From positions 434,001 through 498,000 of the forward strand of contig JAWNGF010000006.1 in the NCBI GenBank assembly GCA_037039685.1: 64,000 bases of DNA, given 5' to 3'. Position 1 is the stretch's first letter. Each line of letters opens with the position of its first letter. Source of the DNA: Ceratobasidium sp. AG-K (Eukaryota; Basidiomycota; Agaricomycetes; Cantharellales; Ceratobasidiaceae). Positions 21,925 through 33,510 of this stretch are shown here, one piece after another. Below the pieces are notes generated by a model that was not told the DNA's origin, did not search any database, and was given only the letters and a program-made list of their open reading frames with translations. The position numbers were made by a program, and so were the translations under genes.

Positions 21925-24900
21925 ATGGAGAATCAAAATCAGTCTGTAAACAAAATATATTTATGTTCCACCAAATACACAGACCAACTCCGTGTGCCAA
22001 TAACAATCAAAAGCCTGAAAAACCTTATCACAGTTGCTATGATTGACTCTGGTGCCTCCAGAAACTTCATTAATTCCGAATATATTGCTAAACATAAAAT
22101 CCCTACAAAAAAGGAGAAAGTGGCATGGCGGGTGCAGGTCATTGATGGACGGCCAATAGCAAATGGACTTAATGAGCGGGAGGCTACCTTCCAAATTATT
22201 ATGAACAATCATGTGGAGGAAATCACTTGCAATGTAGCGCCTTTGGGACGACACACAGTAGTCTTAGGCATACCATGGTTGAAAAAGCATAATCCACAAA
22301 TCGATTGGACAGGAGGAACACTAGAATTCAATTCACACTTCTGTGCGTCCAAATGTCTTTACGGAGAGTGCAGCGCTTTAGAAGGGGGGGTAGTGGGAAA
22401 ACTTCCCAATGAGTATCTGGAGTTTCAGGACGTTTTTGTCACAAAGGAAGTTGATAAACTCCCACCACATTGACCCTATGACCTCAAAATTGAACTGGAA
22501 CCTGGCGCTAAACCCAAGATTGGGGTGGTCTATTTGTTAACCAAAGAAGAAGACCAAATCCTGAAAGCATGGATTGACGAAAACCTGGAAAAGGGATTCA
22601 TTGTTCCATCCACCTCTGAATGGGCGTCACCAGTCATGTTTGTCCGTCGCCATGATATTGACGGCGTTCCCCAACCACCAAGACTGTGCATGGACTACAG
22701 GTACTTAAACAGGTGGACAAAGAAAAACCGTTACCCACTCCCAAGGACTGATGATCTCATCGAACAAGTTAAAGGAGCCAAGATCTTCACCAAATTGGAT
22801 TTAAAATCTGGTTACAACCTGGTCAGGGTTGCTGAAGAAGACATATACAAAACGGCGTTTAGAACAAAATACGGCCTTTATGAAACCAAGGTCATGCCAT
22901 TTGGTCTGACCAATGCACTGGCAACCTTCCAGAACATGATGGATGCAGAATTCAGGGACATCAAAGGAGTCTATGTGGAAATTTACATTGACGACATCTT
23001 GATCTTCTCCAAAAACCCAGAAGAACACCCCACTCATGTCAAAGAAGTACTGCGTAGACTACAACGGATGGGCCTCTATTGCTCCCTCAAGAAATGTTCG
23101 TTCCATGTGCCAAAAGTGGACTATTTGGGCTTGGTAATTTTGGGAGAAGCAGTTGAGATGCAGGAAGAAAAAGTGTCGGCAATCAAAAAATGGCCAGTTC
23201 CAAGGAATGTTACTGATGTTCAAACCTTTCTGGGATTCACAAACTTCTACAGGCGGTTCATCAAGGGTTATACGCACATTGCCAGACCCCTCTATGACCT
23301 CACTATGAAAGGGAAACCTTGGGAATGGAATGCAGAGACACAGGCTAGCTTCAAAAGAATGATCCAGGAATTTCTACAAGCACCCATCCTGTTACAACCG
23401 GATCAAGAAAAAGGGTTCATCATTGAATGTGACGCATCAGACAAAGCCACGGGAGCGGTCCTTAGTCAATATGGAACGGATAGCAAACTGCATCCTGTCA
23501 CTTTTATGTCCAAGAGCCTATCACCAGCAGAGCAAAACTACGATATTTTTGATAAGGAACTCCTGGCAATTATCAAAGCTTTCAAGGAATGGCGTCATCT
23601 ATTGGAAGGAACAGAAATTCCGGTTCTACTCATCACCAATCATAAGAATCTAGAGTATTTCATGACCTCCAAAGTCCTCACCAAGCGTCAAAACAGATGG
23701 GCGGTCTTCCTGTCAGAATTCAATTTCCAGATCAAATATTGGGCTGGCAGACTCAATGGAAAAGCCAATGCACTCAGTTGGCGGAGCGACCACAATCTAG
23801 AAGGGGGGGTAGTCCCTCAAAAACCCCTACTTGCACCTCACATCTTCATCAATTTGGCCAAAGAAACATCTACTGGCATAGCATCAACAGCGGAGATTCA
23901 CACTTCCATTCAAAATCAGCTGCCAAGTGACAAATACATCCAGTCCATTTGGGCGTTCCTCAGCAATCAACCCAAGAAAGCACCTGCCACGGTCCGGAAG
24001 GAATTTGAGGATTGGAAGATCCAAAATAACTTGCTATACAGGAAAGGTCAGGTCTATGTTCCTAGCAACAACGAGCTCAAGCGACAAATCTTGGAACTCC
24101 ATCATGACAACAAGGCAGCCGGTCACATGGGGCAAGCAAAGACTTTGGAATTGATCAAGCGGGAATACTGGTGGCCATCAATGAAGGCGCTCATCAACAA
24201 ATACGTGTCATCCTGCGACTTGTGCCAACCAAGCAAACCAATCAACCAGCGCCCCCTAGGGGAATTGCAACCACTAGAGCTCCCCTCTAAACCCTGGCAA
24301 CACATTTTGGTTGATATGATTGTCAAACTACCCCTATCAAGAGGCCTAGACTCTATTCTGGTTATTGTCGACACACTCACAAAAATGGCACACTTCATTC
24401 CCTGTACCAAGAAGATCACATCCCCCAAGTTAGCAGAATTGTTCATGGAACACTGTTGGAAGCTGCATGGTACCCCGGAAACAGTTGTGTCAGATTGAGG
24501 CCCCACCTTTGCATCAAGGTTCATGAGAGAACTCTATCAGGCCTTGAAGATTAGACCCAGACTCTCTACCGCTTATCACCCTGAGACGGATGGCCAGACA
24601 GAACAAATCAACCAAATGGTAGAGGCCTTTCTGCGGACCTACGTATCCTTTAGACAGCATGATTGGGCTTCTTTGCTTCCCTTTGCCGAATTTGCGTATA
24701 ACAATTCCTTCCACTCTAGCATTGGCATGACCCCTTTCTTTGCCAACTTGGCTCGTCACCCCTCCATTGATGGCACACCATTAGAAGACGGTTCAGTTCC
24801 AGAAGCCTTGGCTCACGCCCAGCGCATCCACGACAACCTGGAAGAAGCCAAAGCAAGCCTGACCCTGAGTAAAGAATGGGACAAGGAATATGCAGACCAA

Positions 24901-25917
24901 CAGTGTCTAGAGGATCCCTTCATCATTGGGAACAAAGTTTGGCTCAGTCATGATCACATCTCTTCGAATCGACCATCAACCAAACTTTCTCACAAGCATC
25001 TGGGCCCTTTCACAATCTTGGAAGCAGTTGGAAGGAATGCGTACAAACTGGAACTTCCACCATCCATGACCATGCATCCGGTAGTCAACGTATCCCGCCT
25101 TGCCAAGTATGAAGAAGATGAGATTGAGGGACGCGTTATTGAACCACCACCACCCATTGAGACCCCTGAGGGTGAGGAAGAATATGAAGTTGAACAGATC
25201 CTGTCCTCCAAGGTGGAAAGAGGAATCCTCAAGTCCTACATCAAGTGGAAGGGCTACACGTCAGAACACGATTCCTGGGAACCAGTGGAGAACCTTGGCA
25301 ACGCATCAGAACTCATTAGCAAGTTCCACAGGGAACATCCAGAAGCCATCAAGGAAGTCCCCAAGGTTACAAGGAAGCGTCGCCATGAGGAGACAAAGGA
25401 CGATTCAGCCGCCGAAGAAAAGGAAGAACGGCCCATTTGGCGTTCCAAACGTATTAAAGAAGCGGCAGGAGTCCAAGCTCTCCACCAAAAAGTTTTTACT
25501 TTCCTCTGCTGTGCGCTTAACACATCCACCCCTTGTACTCCCACTCCTGCGCCATGCCTGCCCCCTGCCAATCCACCAACTCGTTCATGGTCCGCGTCTA
25601 TGACAACCTCTATACCTGCTCCGCGTCCTTCAAGCGGACGCTTGAACCCACCTGCGACAAGGGCCGTTATTGGCACTCAGGCCTCCAGCAGGCCTTCTAC
25701 TTCATTGTCTCTGGCCGCTATTGGTCAGCTTGTGCCCCCCGCTCCTTTGTGGGCAAGCCCCTCGTGCGCTGGTGCAACTGGATTGCCTTCAACGCCCAAG
25801 ACATCCACAATGCAGTCCGCATCATGGACGCCTCGCGCAAGGCCCGTCTTGGCCACCCATTTGAGATCATCGACCTCACCCAGGATGACAAATGTGCCGA
25901 CCCCATCATCAACTTGA
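21925..25917 (+). pseudogene. Pol polyprotein of the chromovirus (two internal TGA stops)
   Basis: One frame holds, in order: protease (MIDSGASRNF, about 22040), reverse transcriptase (YIDDILIF, about 22985), RNase H (ECDASD, DKELLAI and ITNHKNLEYF), integrase with HHCC finger (about 24100-24230) and catalytic Asp/Asp/Glu (VIVDTLTK, VSD, and TDGQTEQIN), and a chromodomain (YEVEQIL...KSYIKWKGYTSEHDSWEP, about 25180-25345). TGA stops at 22471-22473 and 24496-24498 sit where relatives have Arg (LPPHRPYD, SDRGPTF). The third RNase H Asp is Asn. The final part overlaps the accessory frame and is probably not translated that far. Confidence 0.92.
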
Positions 25918-26051
25918 CAGACAAGGAGGATTGCGGTTTGTGGAAGGGAAATGGGATGGCTGAGGACCCATTTGTGTTGGATGATGGGGCGGAGTTTGTG
26001 CTTGTGGCCCGCGGGCCTTCTGATATGTCTGTTTTGTCTTTTACCAAGTAG
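25554..26051 (+). CDS. Accessory ORF of the chromovirus with two SUMO-interaction-like motifs
   Basis: 165 codons from ATG 25554 to the stop just before the polypurine tract and 3' LTR, in a different frame from pol. The frame is open and intact although pol is broken. It is Cys- and aromatic-rich at first (VRVYDNLYTCSASFKRTL, WCNWIAFNAQDIHNAVRIMD) and then shows FEIIDLTQDD and, 10 residues on, PIINLTDKED. Both fit the pattern hydrophobic-hydrophobic-Asp/Asn-Leu-Thr followed by acids that SUMO-binding motifs use. I know no named family for it. It could be a C-terminal pol extension reached by frameshifting or splicing rather than a separate protein. Confidence 0.6.
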   Translation: MPAPCQSTNSFMVRVYDNLYTCSASFKRTLEPTCDKGRYWHSGLQQAFYFIVSGRYWSACAPRSFVGKPLVRWCNWIAFNAQDIHNAVRIMDASRKARLGHPFEIIDLTQDDKCADPIINLTDKEDCGLWKGNGMAEDPFVLDDGAEFVLVARGPSDMSVLSFTK

Positions 26052-26057
26052 GCCCCA

Positions 26058-26075
26058 ACCTAGAAGGGGGGGTAG
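26058..26075 (+). other. Polypurine tract of the chromovirus
   Basis: The purine-rich run AGAAGGGGGGGTAG directly abuts the 3' LTR, the position used to prime plus-strand DNA synthesis. Confidence 0.7.
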
Positions 26076-26499
26076 TGTCACGACCTTTTGTTTGCCTCGT
26101 TTGTTGCTCTGTTTGGTCTCGTTCTGCTCACCTTGGCGCATTTAGTCGCTATTATGTAAGCCATGACCGCGGGACATGCTCGCCTGGCTAGCTTCACTTG
26201 TTCCTTGTTTTCCATGGACTTGTCATGCCTCCTTTGTTCTGTCCTTGCTTCTCTCGGACTCCTGCTTTCTCCCCTTTGTCGCATACTCTCTATTGTACAT
26301 AGCCACAGTAGATAGTACATATACCAGCAACACAAGTCTTGCTACCACAAGACTTGTTCTCTTGTCGTTTTCCCATCACTCATCGCGTGACTCACTTAGG
26401 CCTTAGTTGCTGTCCATTTGACCTTTGCCGTTGTCCCAACCCCCCCCTTCTCACTGCCTGTGGAGTCTCGGCCTCCAAGGTTTGGTTAGGGTTGTGACA
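26076..26499 (+). repeat. 3' LTR of the chromovirus
   Basis: 424 bp copy of 19398-19821, TGTCACGACC...GTTGTGACA. It is followed by the CAATG duplication. Confidence 0.93.
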
Positions 26500-26504
26500 C
26501 AATG
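26500..26504. repeat. CAATG target duplication, right of chromovirus
   Basis: Direct repeat of 19393-19397. Confidence 0.9.
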
Positions 26505-26710
26505 CAAACAGCATGGTGGACAGCTGTTGGGGAAAGTTTGCATGGCCGCCCGCCAAGGGGGGGAATGAGATTGGGGCAGTGTTCAGCCCATACAGCAGTG
26601 ACCGTACCACGCGCAACATGGCAATCCGACACAATCCGGGTGACAGAGTGGCCGGAATCGAGCCCAGAGAGGATTGAATGAAGTTTAAGCTTGGAGATGG
26701 CCTTAGGCAT
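26505..26710 (-). pseudogene. Tc1-type transposase, N-terminal part
   Basis: The minus-strand frame starts MPKAISKLKLHSILSGLDSG and has the helix-turn-helix pattern of Tc1 transposases (HSVTRIVSDCHVARGTVTAVW). It runs into the chromovirus at the CAATG site and continues in frame at 19392. It would bind the terminal repeats. Confidence 0.85.
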
Positions 26711-27048
26711 AGAAAAAGTCTGTAAACGATTGGTGTTCTACTATGAATGACATTGTACAGTACTTATATGCATGCTCCAACCATCTCGAAACAAGTTTGA
26801 GTGTATGCAGGCAATACTCCTGTGGTCCGTGAAACATGTTACCAAATTGTACACACGTGTCTCAGGTATTGTCCGAATTTTTACTCCGCCATTTTTTGAC
26901 CAAATTGAACGAATCAAAATGGTGTGGGTATCTTACATGTTTTGTAACACCCCTATATTTTACTTTTAATTACTGGGAGACTCAGGCTGAGGTTCAATCC
27001 GAAACGCTGAGAAAGCGCCCAGCGTCTGTATAATATTGTGAGGTACTG

Positions 27049-27050
27049 TA
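27049..27050. repeat. TA target duplication, right of the Tc1 element
   Basis: TA directly follows the right terminal repeat (GAGGTACTG) and pairs with 18352-18353. Confidence 0.85.
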
Positions 27051-27199
27051 CTTTGGGCTCTTTTTCGTTGTCAAACACATTTACCCGACCCAAGTTGCCC
27101 AGTCCTCGTAGAGATCCACTAGCGGACTACCAATTCGTAGATACCTGACGGACCAAAACTTACATCTTTGCAAGACGAACTGTAAATACACACCAAGCG

Positions 27200-30100
27200 C
27201 TATTCCGAGACTTTGTCCGACGCGTGCATATCAATAGTAACGTGAGAGTTGCCCTCCGTTCCGTTTCCTACATCTCCAGTTTCAACAGTCAAGTCGCCGG
27301 TTCCATTCTCCGTATCTCCTATTCCCTGCCCTTCAAGAGCCGTCAGGTCGCCTCCGCTCTCGATTACTTTCCCCCTATCCTGCGTACCATGTGGGAGTTT
27401 CTCTGACACGCTTTCTTCGCAAATTGCTCCCTGGCCGTCACCCGGAGATGCACGTCCCCCCACTCCCGCATCGTCTGTTTGATTCCCTATGGTAGCGCTG
27501 CCAATATCCGGAACCAGTAGGTCGTTCCCGCTAGCATTCTCGTTGTGGACTGCGGCATTCGAGCCATTCATGCTTGGCGGCCTGTTCTCCGTCTTTGTTT
27601 GGACTGACTGCGGTCGCCATGATGTAAACGAGGATAGACCTCTTAAGCCTGGTGGAACGTTATGCTCTTGCAATCGGTCATAAACGAGTTCGGGGAGGGG
27701 GGTGTTGCGTGATTGATATACGCACTCCATGAGCCGGGCTGGCCATCCTCCTAAAGACCGGATGGATACGTCCCCCAATACCCACTGGAGTACCAGTTCG
27801 TCGCCTATCCGCGCATGTCGGTCATGTGCGCTCTCGGGGCGACTTTGGTCGTATCTTCTCAGCTGAACTCCTAATCGCTCCCGCTCATCTGCTACATGGC
27901 TGGATGTATCGAGGTAGACGGTGAGAAGTAGCCACAGCTGCCCTAATCCAACGAATTTCTCATCAATGTTGCCCTTCCCGACCATGATTCCCAAGTGGAA
28001 AATAAGGTCACTTTGCTCTACTAGCTGAGTGAGAGCTCGAGAAAAAGTTGGAAACCAAGAGTCGGATGCTAGCTTTTCCCAATCGCCACGTACTGAAACA
28101 CGGGCTGACCACCAAATGCGCTGGATTGGCCCAAGCATAATAAAAGGAATGAGTGTGTAGGAGGATTTGACCGGTACAAGGCTAAGAGGGCTCTGGATGA
28201 CTTGTGCCAACGCCATCATATCGTATCGTGGGTTTATGGCCTTAGTTTCTCCTTGATATTTGGCCAAGAAGGAGTTGTATATCTCATTAACGCCAGATGC
28301 CGCCAGGTTTAGCATTGTACCCCGCACGCTCAGGTCAAAATCTGCAAGGCGAAAGGCTTGCGGATGAGTGGCAAGCGTCTCCAGTTCAAACATCGACCTC
28401 ATCGTCAGGATCGTTGTCTCCTCTGCGTAGCATTCAAGCAGTCTACCAACGACATCTCGCAACAGGAAACGGCTATTTAGACTCCCCGGCAGTTCAAGAT
28501 GCGTAGATTGGTTGGATGCGTAGGCGCATGTGATCGCCAGATTGACAAGAAGTAGGTGACTCGGTTTTGAGGCATCGAGCCGGGGTTCGATCACCCTCAT
28601 GGACAGTGTACCCAAACAGGACACGGTGGAGGAATGTGACGCTAATGGCAAAAGAAGCGCAGTGGCATTGACCAAGGATAACAGAGCCGCTTCGTGGAGA
28701 CGCTCGCTTTCATTGACATGCGATTCGAGCCGGCTGACGATGGAACCAAGCACCGAGTCAATATCAACATTAGTCTTCAGGGAGCTTCTCCCTAGGAGCT
28801 TGAGTGTATTGGATGCTGCAGTGTTGCCAATTCGGAATGCATCGAGATTTGCTGGGGTGGGATTAAATCCTCCGCTCACGATTGAGGCTGCAACCCTTCT
28901 AGAAACACTCTGTCAGCCACTTGAAAAACAACGTTCTCACACGCTTACTTTTCGGACTTGAGGTGCACGTCCCATATCAGTCCTTCCAGCTCGCCCTCAC
29001 TCCCAAGCTGTTCAGTACCAGATGCTAAGCCAGCCGTGTCGCCCAGCCGTTCAAGTGCTCGGGAGTACAGGGAGACTGTCATGTCGGTTCGAGCGCCAGA
29101 TCCTTTATACAGGCTGCTGGATGCAATGCGTCGAAGAATCTCGAGTGTAGCGTGACAATCTAGAAGCGGCTGACGAGGGGTTCGGCTTGTTGCACCTGCG
29201 ATGGACTGCAGGGCTATGTCCACGGACTGGGGAACCTCGCAGTTTGTAATCAGCCAGCTCAGCGCTAGACTGGTTATATCATCTTGCTTATTGCTATCGC
29301 TTCCGGCTTGGGCGGCCGCTTTGGGATCCCACACCTGCCATTCAAGTCCCCAGCGAGCGTCTGAGAGTGGAGTCCTCACGGAGTCCCTGATTGACTTTAA
29401 ATACATCATTAGTAGCCAAATACAACCAATAGCCGCATCCACTGGATACCACACAAAGTATCGGACAGATTTGGTGAGTGGGATTGCTACTAGTTGCAGC
29501 AGTGGTGGGCTCTGCGCGAGGTAAGCATCGCACTCATTGAGCGGAATTTCGAGCACAGCCAGAAGTAAACAAAGCGCGGTTGGAATCCGGAGAGACTTCT
29601 CGAGTATCCACACACCAACGAAGACTAAGACCAGAGCCACCTGGTAAGTGTTTCGAATCACAGGATGGGATGCAAATCGAGATACGAAGGTAGACGTCTC
29701 TCTGGCTGCACGCTGAGCAATATCAGTGGGCCATACCCGCGAGATGATAGTTGGGTACGGGAAGTAATCGATGCTGATGGCGACTATGCTTGACCAGATG
29801 TAGAATCCAATTGCAGCCCCAGTTACGCAAAAGATAGGGATCGAAACCGCAACATATGTGTCATACAAATGTATGCACAGACCAACCGAAAATAACACTG
29901 TGAATAGATAAGCTATAGCTTGCGTCCACAGATTTGGTTCCACTCACACAGGGCAAGATGTATCAAAGATGGTAGTATCGTCAGCAACTCCGACATCTTC
30001 CACTTCTCAATCATGTTCCACTTTTGTTGCCGCCGACACATTTGCGAGTGCGGGTGCCCGGTCCGGCCACTCATGAACGAGTGGCACCAGTCTTTGGCCA

Positions 30101-30959
30101 GGATCGCGATGAATGAGGTTGCTAAAGAGAGCCCGAGAGACAGGTACCATAGGACGTTCACACATACCGCTACGCGAGAGGGGGTAAACTCCGGGGGGTC
30201 GCTGGGGGGTGCAGGGACGGATCCAGGTGACCGAGTGCCGTTGGCGATCGCGGAAAGGGTTTGGGAGATGACCAGCAGACTCTGGACTGATTGTTCAGCT
30301 GGGTCGGGCTGGAGCAGCTTCGTGCTCTCGATCAGAAACCTACGAAAGCATAACAAGACGTTAGCGCGCCTATCGTGTATTGCTGAACCAGCTTGGATTA
30401 CGCAGTCGATATCGCCGAGAACAGCGCGGCCTACAAACGGTAATCAGAAAACATGGGAGTCCGTTCGCGATGCTTGCTCACGAATACTACAAAGGGTTAG
30501 TTATCGCTCAATGGACACGGAATCACTGAGAACAGACTTAGTATCACGTCTGTTGAGCTAAAATGAAATGTAATTTTTTATTTATTTAAAAAAGCGTCAG
30601 CAAGCGTGCTCCGTCTCACATATTTGCTTGTCCGCTTACTCGTTCCGTTCGTTGACGAGTCCTCTATCATGTTTGTCGGCCTCGTCGACATATACCTTCC
30701 ACACTCGTGCGTCCTTGTGAAGCTCGGTGCCGTATTCGTCGAACTCGGCCAGTAGGTCAGGTGCCGGTATCTAAACCAAAGGCCTCCTCAGCGCTCGAGT
30801 TTGCTTGACGAATTAACGACCAACATTGTGAGGTGGTAAGCCATGTCGAGATTCGAGCTGGTTACGATTCGGTCTTTGCGCTTCAGGACTCGGGTTACGC
30901 TGTTCCCTGGACTCTGACCCCTCCAGTGGTTCCGCATGATCCGCCACCTTGAAAGGCAT
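27200..30959 (-). CDS. DUF6535 membrane protein, unit 2 copy
   Basis: Intact paralogue of 10596-14333. Minus-strand exons 30959-30825, 30770-30640, 30557-30538, 30486-30482 (5 nt), 30430-30402, 30339-29948, 29897-28949 and 28898-27200 have the same lengths as unit 1 and again total 3,360 nt (1,119 residues). The domain order is the same: DUF6535 core with membrane pairs around VLWYLSLGLSLATSFIAILA and VGLCIHLYDTYVAVSIPIFC, then a long helical region and a Gly/Thr/Glu-rich tail ending DKVSE. The two proteins differ at many residues while both frames stay open, so selection seems to have kept both. The Tc1 element sits just downstream of its 3' end and does not break it. Confidence 0.88.
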
Positions 30960-31330
30960 GGTCAGTTGGCGCCCAAGCCAAAATTGATCTCACGCCGATG
31001 GTGATCGCGGTAGATCCGGTGGCAGACTTGCCGTTTGAGTCCCAGTATCTCGAAGTCTGGCCGGTTTGCGGCCACCGATGTAGGCGTATCTCCTTTTTTT
31101 TGGTAGGAGCACTAGCCGACGCATGGCGGGGATGGTCGCTCAGATTGCGGAATACGTGGACGAAGTGCGGTTCGGTTCCCATCAGTCCATGCGCTTCCAT
31201 ACCAAGAAGATCACGCCTATCTCCAAAAGCGGAAATTGTGTTATCTCAAATGTTGCATCATGGTAATTTAGATTTGAATGCCTGTCGCTATACGCTGGTT
31301 GACAAATTTTGTACATCTCATACTGATAAA
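30960..31330. other. Upstream region of the unit 2 DUF6535 gene
   Basis: Counterpart of 14334-14870; no gene seen. Confidence 0.5.
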
Positions 31331-33070
31331 TGCTGGGACTTGAAGTAAATACGTGGAGCGCGGATCAGAATATATGCGCGCTGAGCGACCGAGTCGGATA
31401 GGGCTTGCCTCGAAGGCTCCCAAACGGAAGCGTTGGCGTACCACATAGGTAATATAAAGTTTAGGATGAGTTAAATCTACACATCTTAATTGCATTCGTG
31501 GCCCAGCCCCGGGAAGGCAAATCAGCCTCATGCAATTCCATACAACCCGCTCGGCGGTGATTTGTCGCACCGACATACTCCTACCTAAGGGGTAGTCCAG
31601 ATCTCTCCTCGTTGCTCGAAGCTATGATCAGGGTTTTCTTTTTTTCTTTTTTCCCAACCATACATATTTTCCAGTCGTTTCGAGGCTGAGCCCTGTGATG
31701 CGACTGCTCTGGCAGTGTATGGCGCAAGGCGGGACGAAACAACCCTAAGGATGGCATCATTGTCAAACATTTAGGTCTCTCCTGTTGGGGATATCATGCA
31801 ACATGCGTTCACTTCCCCCTGAAGCCCACGAGGCACCATAGCGAAGTACAGCAGTCTCATCACCCAGGAGCAGGAGAATAAATTCACGGTTTGATCGAAT
31901 TATATAGTGACCGGGTTCATTTGTGAGAGTACTGTACATAACAAACGCATAGTATGCGCCAGTTAGAACACCGTGAGGTGATATATCGGAGTCTGTTCGT
32001 ACAAGTCCCCGCACAGCGTCAGCACATGTACTCGAAAGACTGCGACCGGCTCGCTCACTCGTAACGAATACACTCCCCCAGATATATCACATGGCCTCCT
32101 GTGCTCGGTGCGGGTCGAGAAACCCAGGTCCCACGTTTCCTGCTTGTCCTGTCCTTCACCCACAACCGGATCCCATACACCTTGATCCATTATCTTTTCC
32201 CTTAGGCAGAGTACGCTCAGTCCGACATACACCACCTCGCGTTCTCGATGTGGTTCCTTGTCTGGAGTAGGCACATGCACCCGCGGTCCACGTTCATACT
32301 GGTATTATTGAACCACAATTGGCTGTAGTCGCCGAAATTCCAGTGCATTCTCGGATGGGAAAGGGTGCATCGAGCTGAGGGGCGCCGGGATGTCGATTGA
32401 CCAGTGGTCGAAAAAGGTCTGGGGATTGACAATGTGGACGTGTGTAGCAGATGCGCCGGTGTAACGCGAGCTGTTCGCACGTGCGAGGTGGGCAAGGTAC
32501 GAGGACGAAGGAGAGGAAAAGCTGCGTCGTGGAGTAGCGCCGGTAGGTAAGGGAAGTAACCGCCTGGTTGCGGAACAGGCCACACAAGCCGAGTGGATGA
32601 GAAAAGCGAACGTTCCAGGCGGCGATAGGGTTGTTTTGCGGAAGCATTTCACAGACCATGCAATCGTCAAGTCGGGTTCGCTACCGGCTGAATACGGGAT
32701 GAGCCATAATTGGAAATTGGCTGGATGGACAATGACGAACTGGCGTAGATCAGACATCCTCGTAGTCGACCCAGGTGCTATTCATGCTGACACCGGGGAT
32801 CGGGGGGGGGGGGGGGCGAGAGCTACCCGTAGGTGCGGGCCAGCTCTAATCGTCGTACGAGACGCGGACTGGTGGGAATTAGGTGATGCGTTTGCGAGAA
32901 TGACGCGACACACCACGACTTACAGTGCACCCACTTCTGCACACCCCACTAGCCTATCGTGCCACATCCTTTCCTGCTCGCCAATTCGTGGAAGTCAACA
33001 TCAACGACAAGGACATGCTCGTCGTTATCGGGCACGACTACGGGGCACTGATCTAGCTCTGCACCTGGGC
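31331..33070 (-). pseudogene. Decayed module shared by units 1 and 2 (unit 2 copy)
   Basis: Aligns with 14871-16440. Minus-strand frames are broken but protein-like, for example IAAWNVRFSHPLGL near 32610 and GVWDPVVGEGQDKQETWDLG near 32150. A 15-base G run lies at 32802-32816. Identity unresolved, as for the unit 1 copy. Confidence 0.35.
32802..32816. repeat. 15-base G homopolymer
   Basis: Uninterrupted run of 15 G within the decayed module; length is likely uncertain in the assembly. Confidence 0.8.
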
Positions 33071-33510
33071 CAGCCGGGCATTCGTCTCGGTGAGCAATCA
33101 GACCGACCATAGACCCTTGCCGCGACATACCTAGACACTCGTCGTCGTCCGTCCATCTGCTAAGCTCTGACTGGGCAATTGTACCGGCCCTACTCTGGCA
33201 GATTCTGCCAACTCTGTCGCTCCGCCACTTCCCGTTCTCGCTCCTCAGCCTACGCAAGAGAATCGGTGACGGTGGGTGCGCCCCGTCACCGAATCACTGG
33301 CTATGATTCATTACGCCTTAGCTCAGCAGGAGAGTTGGGCGGGGAGTGTTCTGCTCGGAACAAAGGTTGTTGTTCTGCAACGGTCAGTCCGCGTTCATTC
33401 GCCTCTACCCGCTGGCATACTCAGTTCCCAGCTACGAATAGAATTAGTCAAACCCAAGATGTATACCCGATGTTCTCACCATCGTGTAGTTCGGTTGCCA
33501 ACAGGCCTCG
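33071..33510 (-). pseudogene. Third, degenerate 5' copy of the Ser/Pro-rich gene
   Basis: The start region survives as VATELHD near 33490. The 11-nt microexon equivalent at 33421-33431 now ends in TGA instead of TGG, and the WDDDF codons have become NNNLC. Truncated at the unit 2/unit 3 junction like the copy at 16441-16883. Confidence 0.6.

Larger units (their letters stand above)
19398..26499 (+). mobile_element. Ty3/gypsy chromovirus, 7.1 kb, nested in Tc1
   Basis: Two 424-bp LTRs that begin TGTCAC and end GTGACA, a gag region, a pol region with protease, reverse transcriptase, RNase H, integrase and chromodomain in that order, and an extra frame before the 3' LTR. A 5-bp duplication CAATG flanks it. 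The order and chromodomain place it in the chromovirus (Tf2-like) branch. Stops, frame shifts, a MITE insertion and an RNase H active-site change show it is defective. Confidence 0.93.
18354..27048 (-). mobile_element. Tc1/mariner element with a nested chromovirus
   Basis: Terminal inverted repeats start CAGTACCTCACAATATTATA at 18354 and, reverse complemented, the same at 27048. TA duplications flank it. Without the nested LTR element and its 5-bp duplication the element is about 1.59 kb, a normal Tc1 size. It encodes one minus-strand transposase, now split and inactivated. Confidence 0.9.
16441..33070. repeat. Tandem unit 2 (about 7.9 kb plus an 8.7 kb transposon insertion)
   Basis: Same order as unit 1: truncated Ser/Pro-rich gene, spacer, DUF6535 gene, decayed module. 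Removing the Tc1 element with its nested chromovirus (18354-27048) leaves about 7.9 kb, the length of unit 1. The left junction (CATTCGTCCAGACAAGCAGTCAGAC) resembles the unit 2/unit 3 junction near 33073, as expected for an array made by unequal exchange. Confidence 0.8.

Noticed and set aside
25100..25603. Alternative-frame open reading overlapping the chromodomain
   Set aside because: The chromodomain and integrase C-terminus are clear in the pol frame; this is a shadow.
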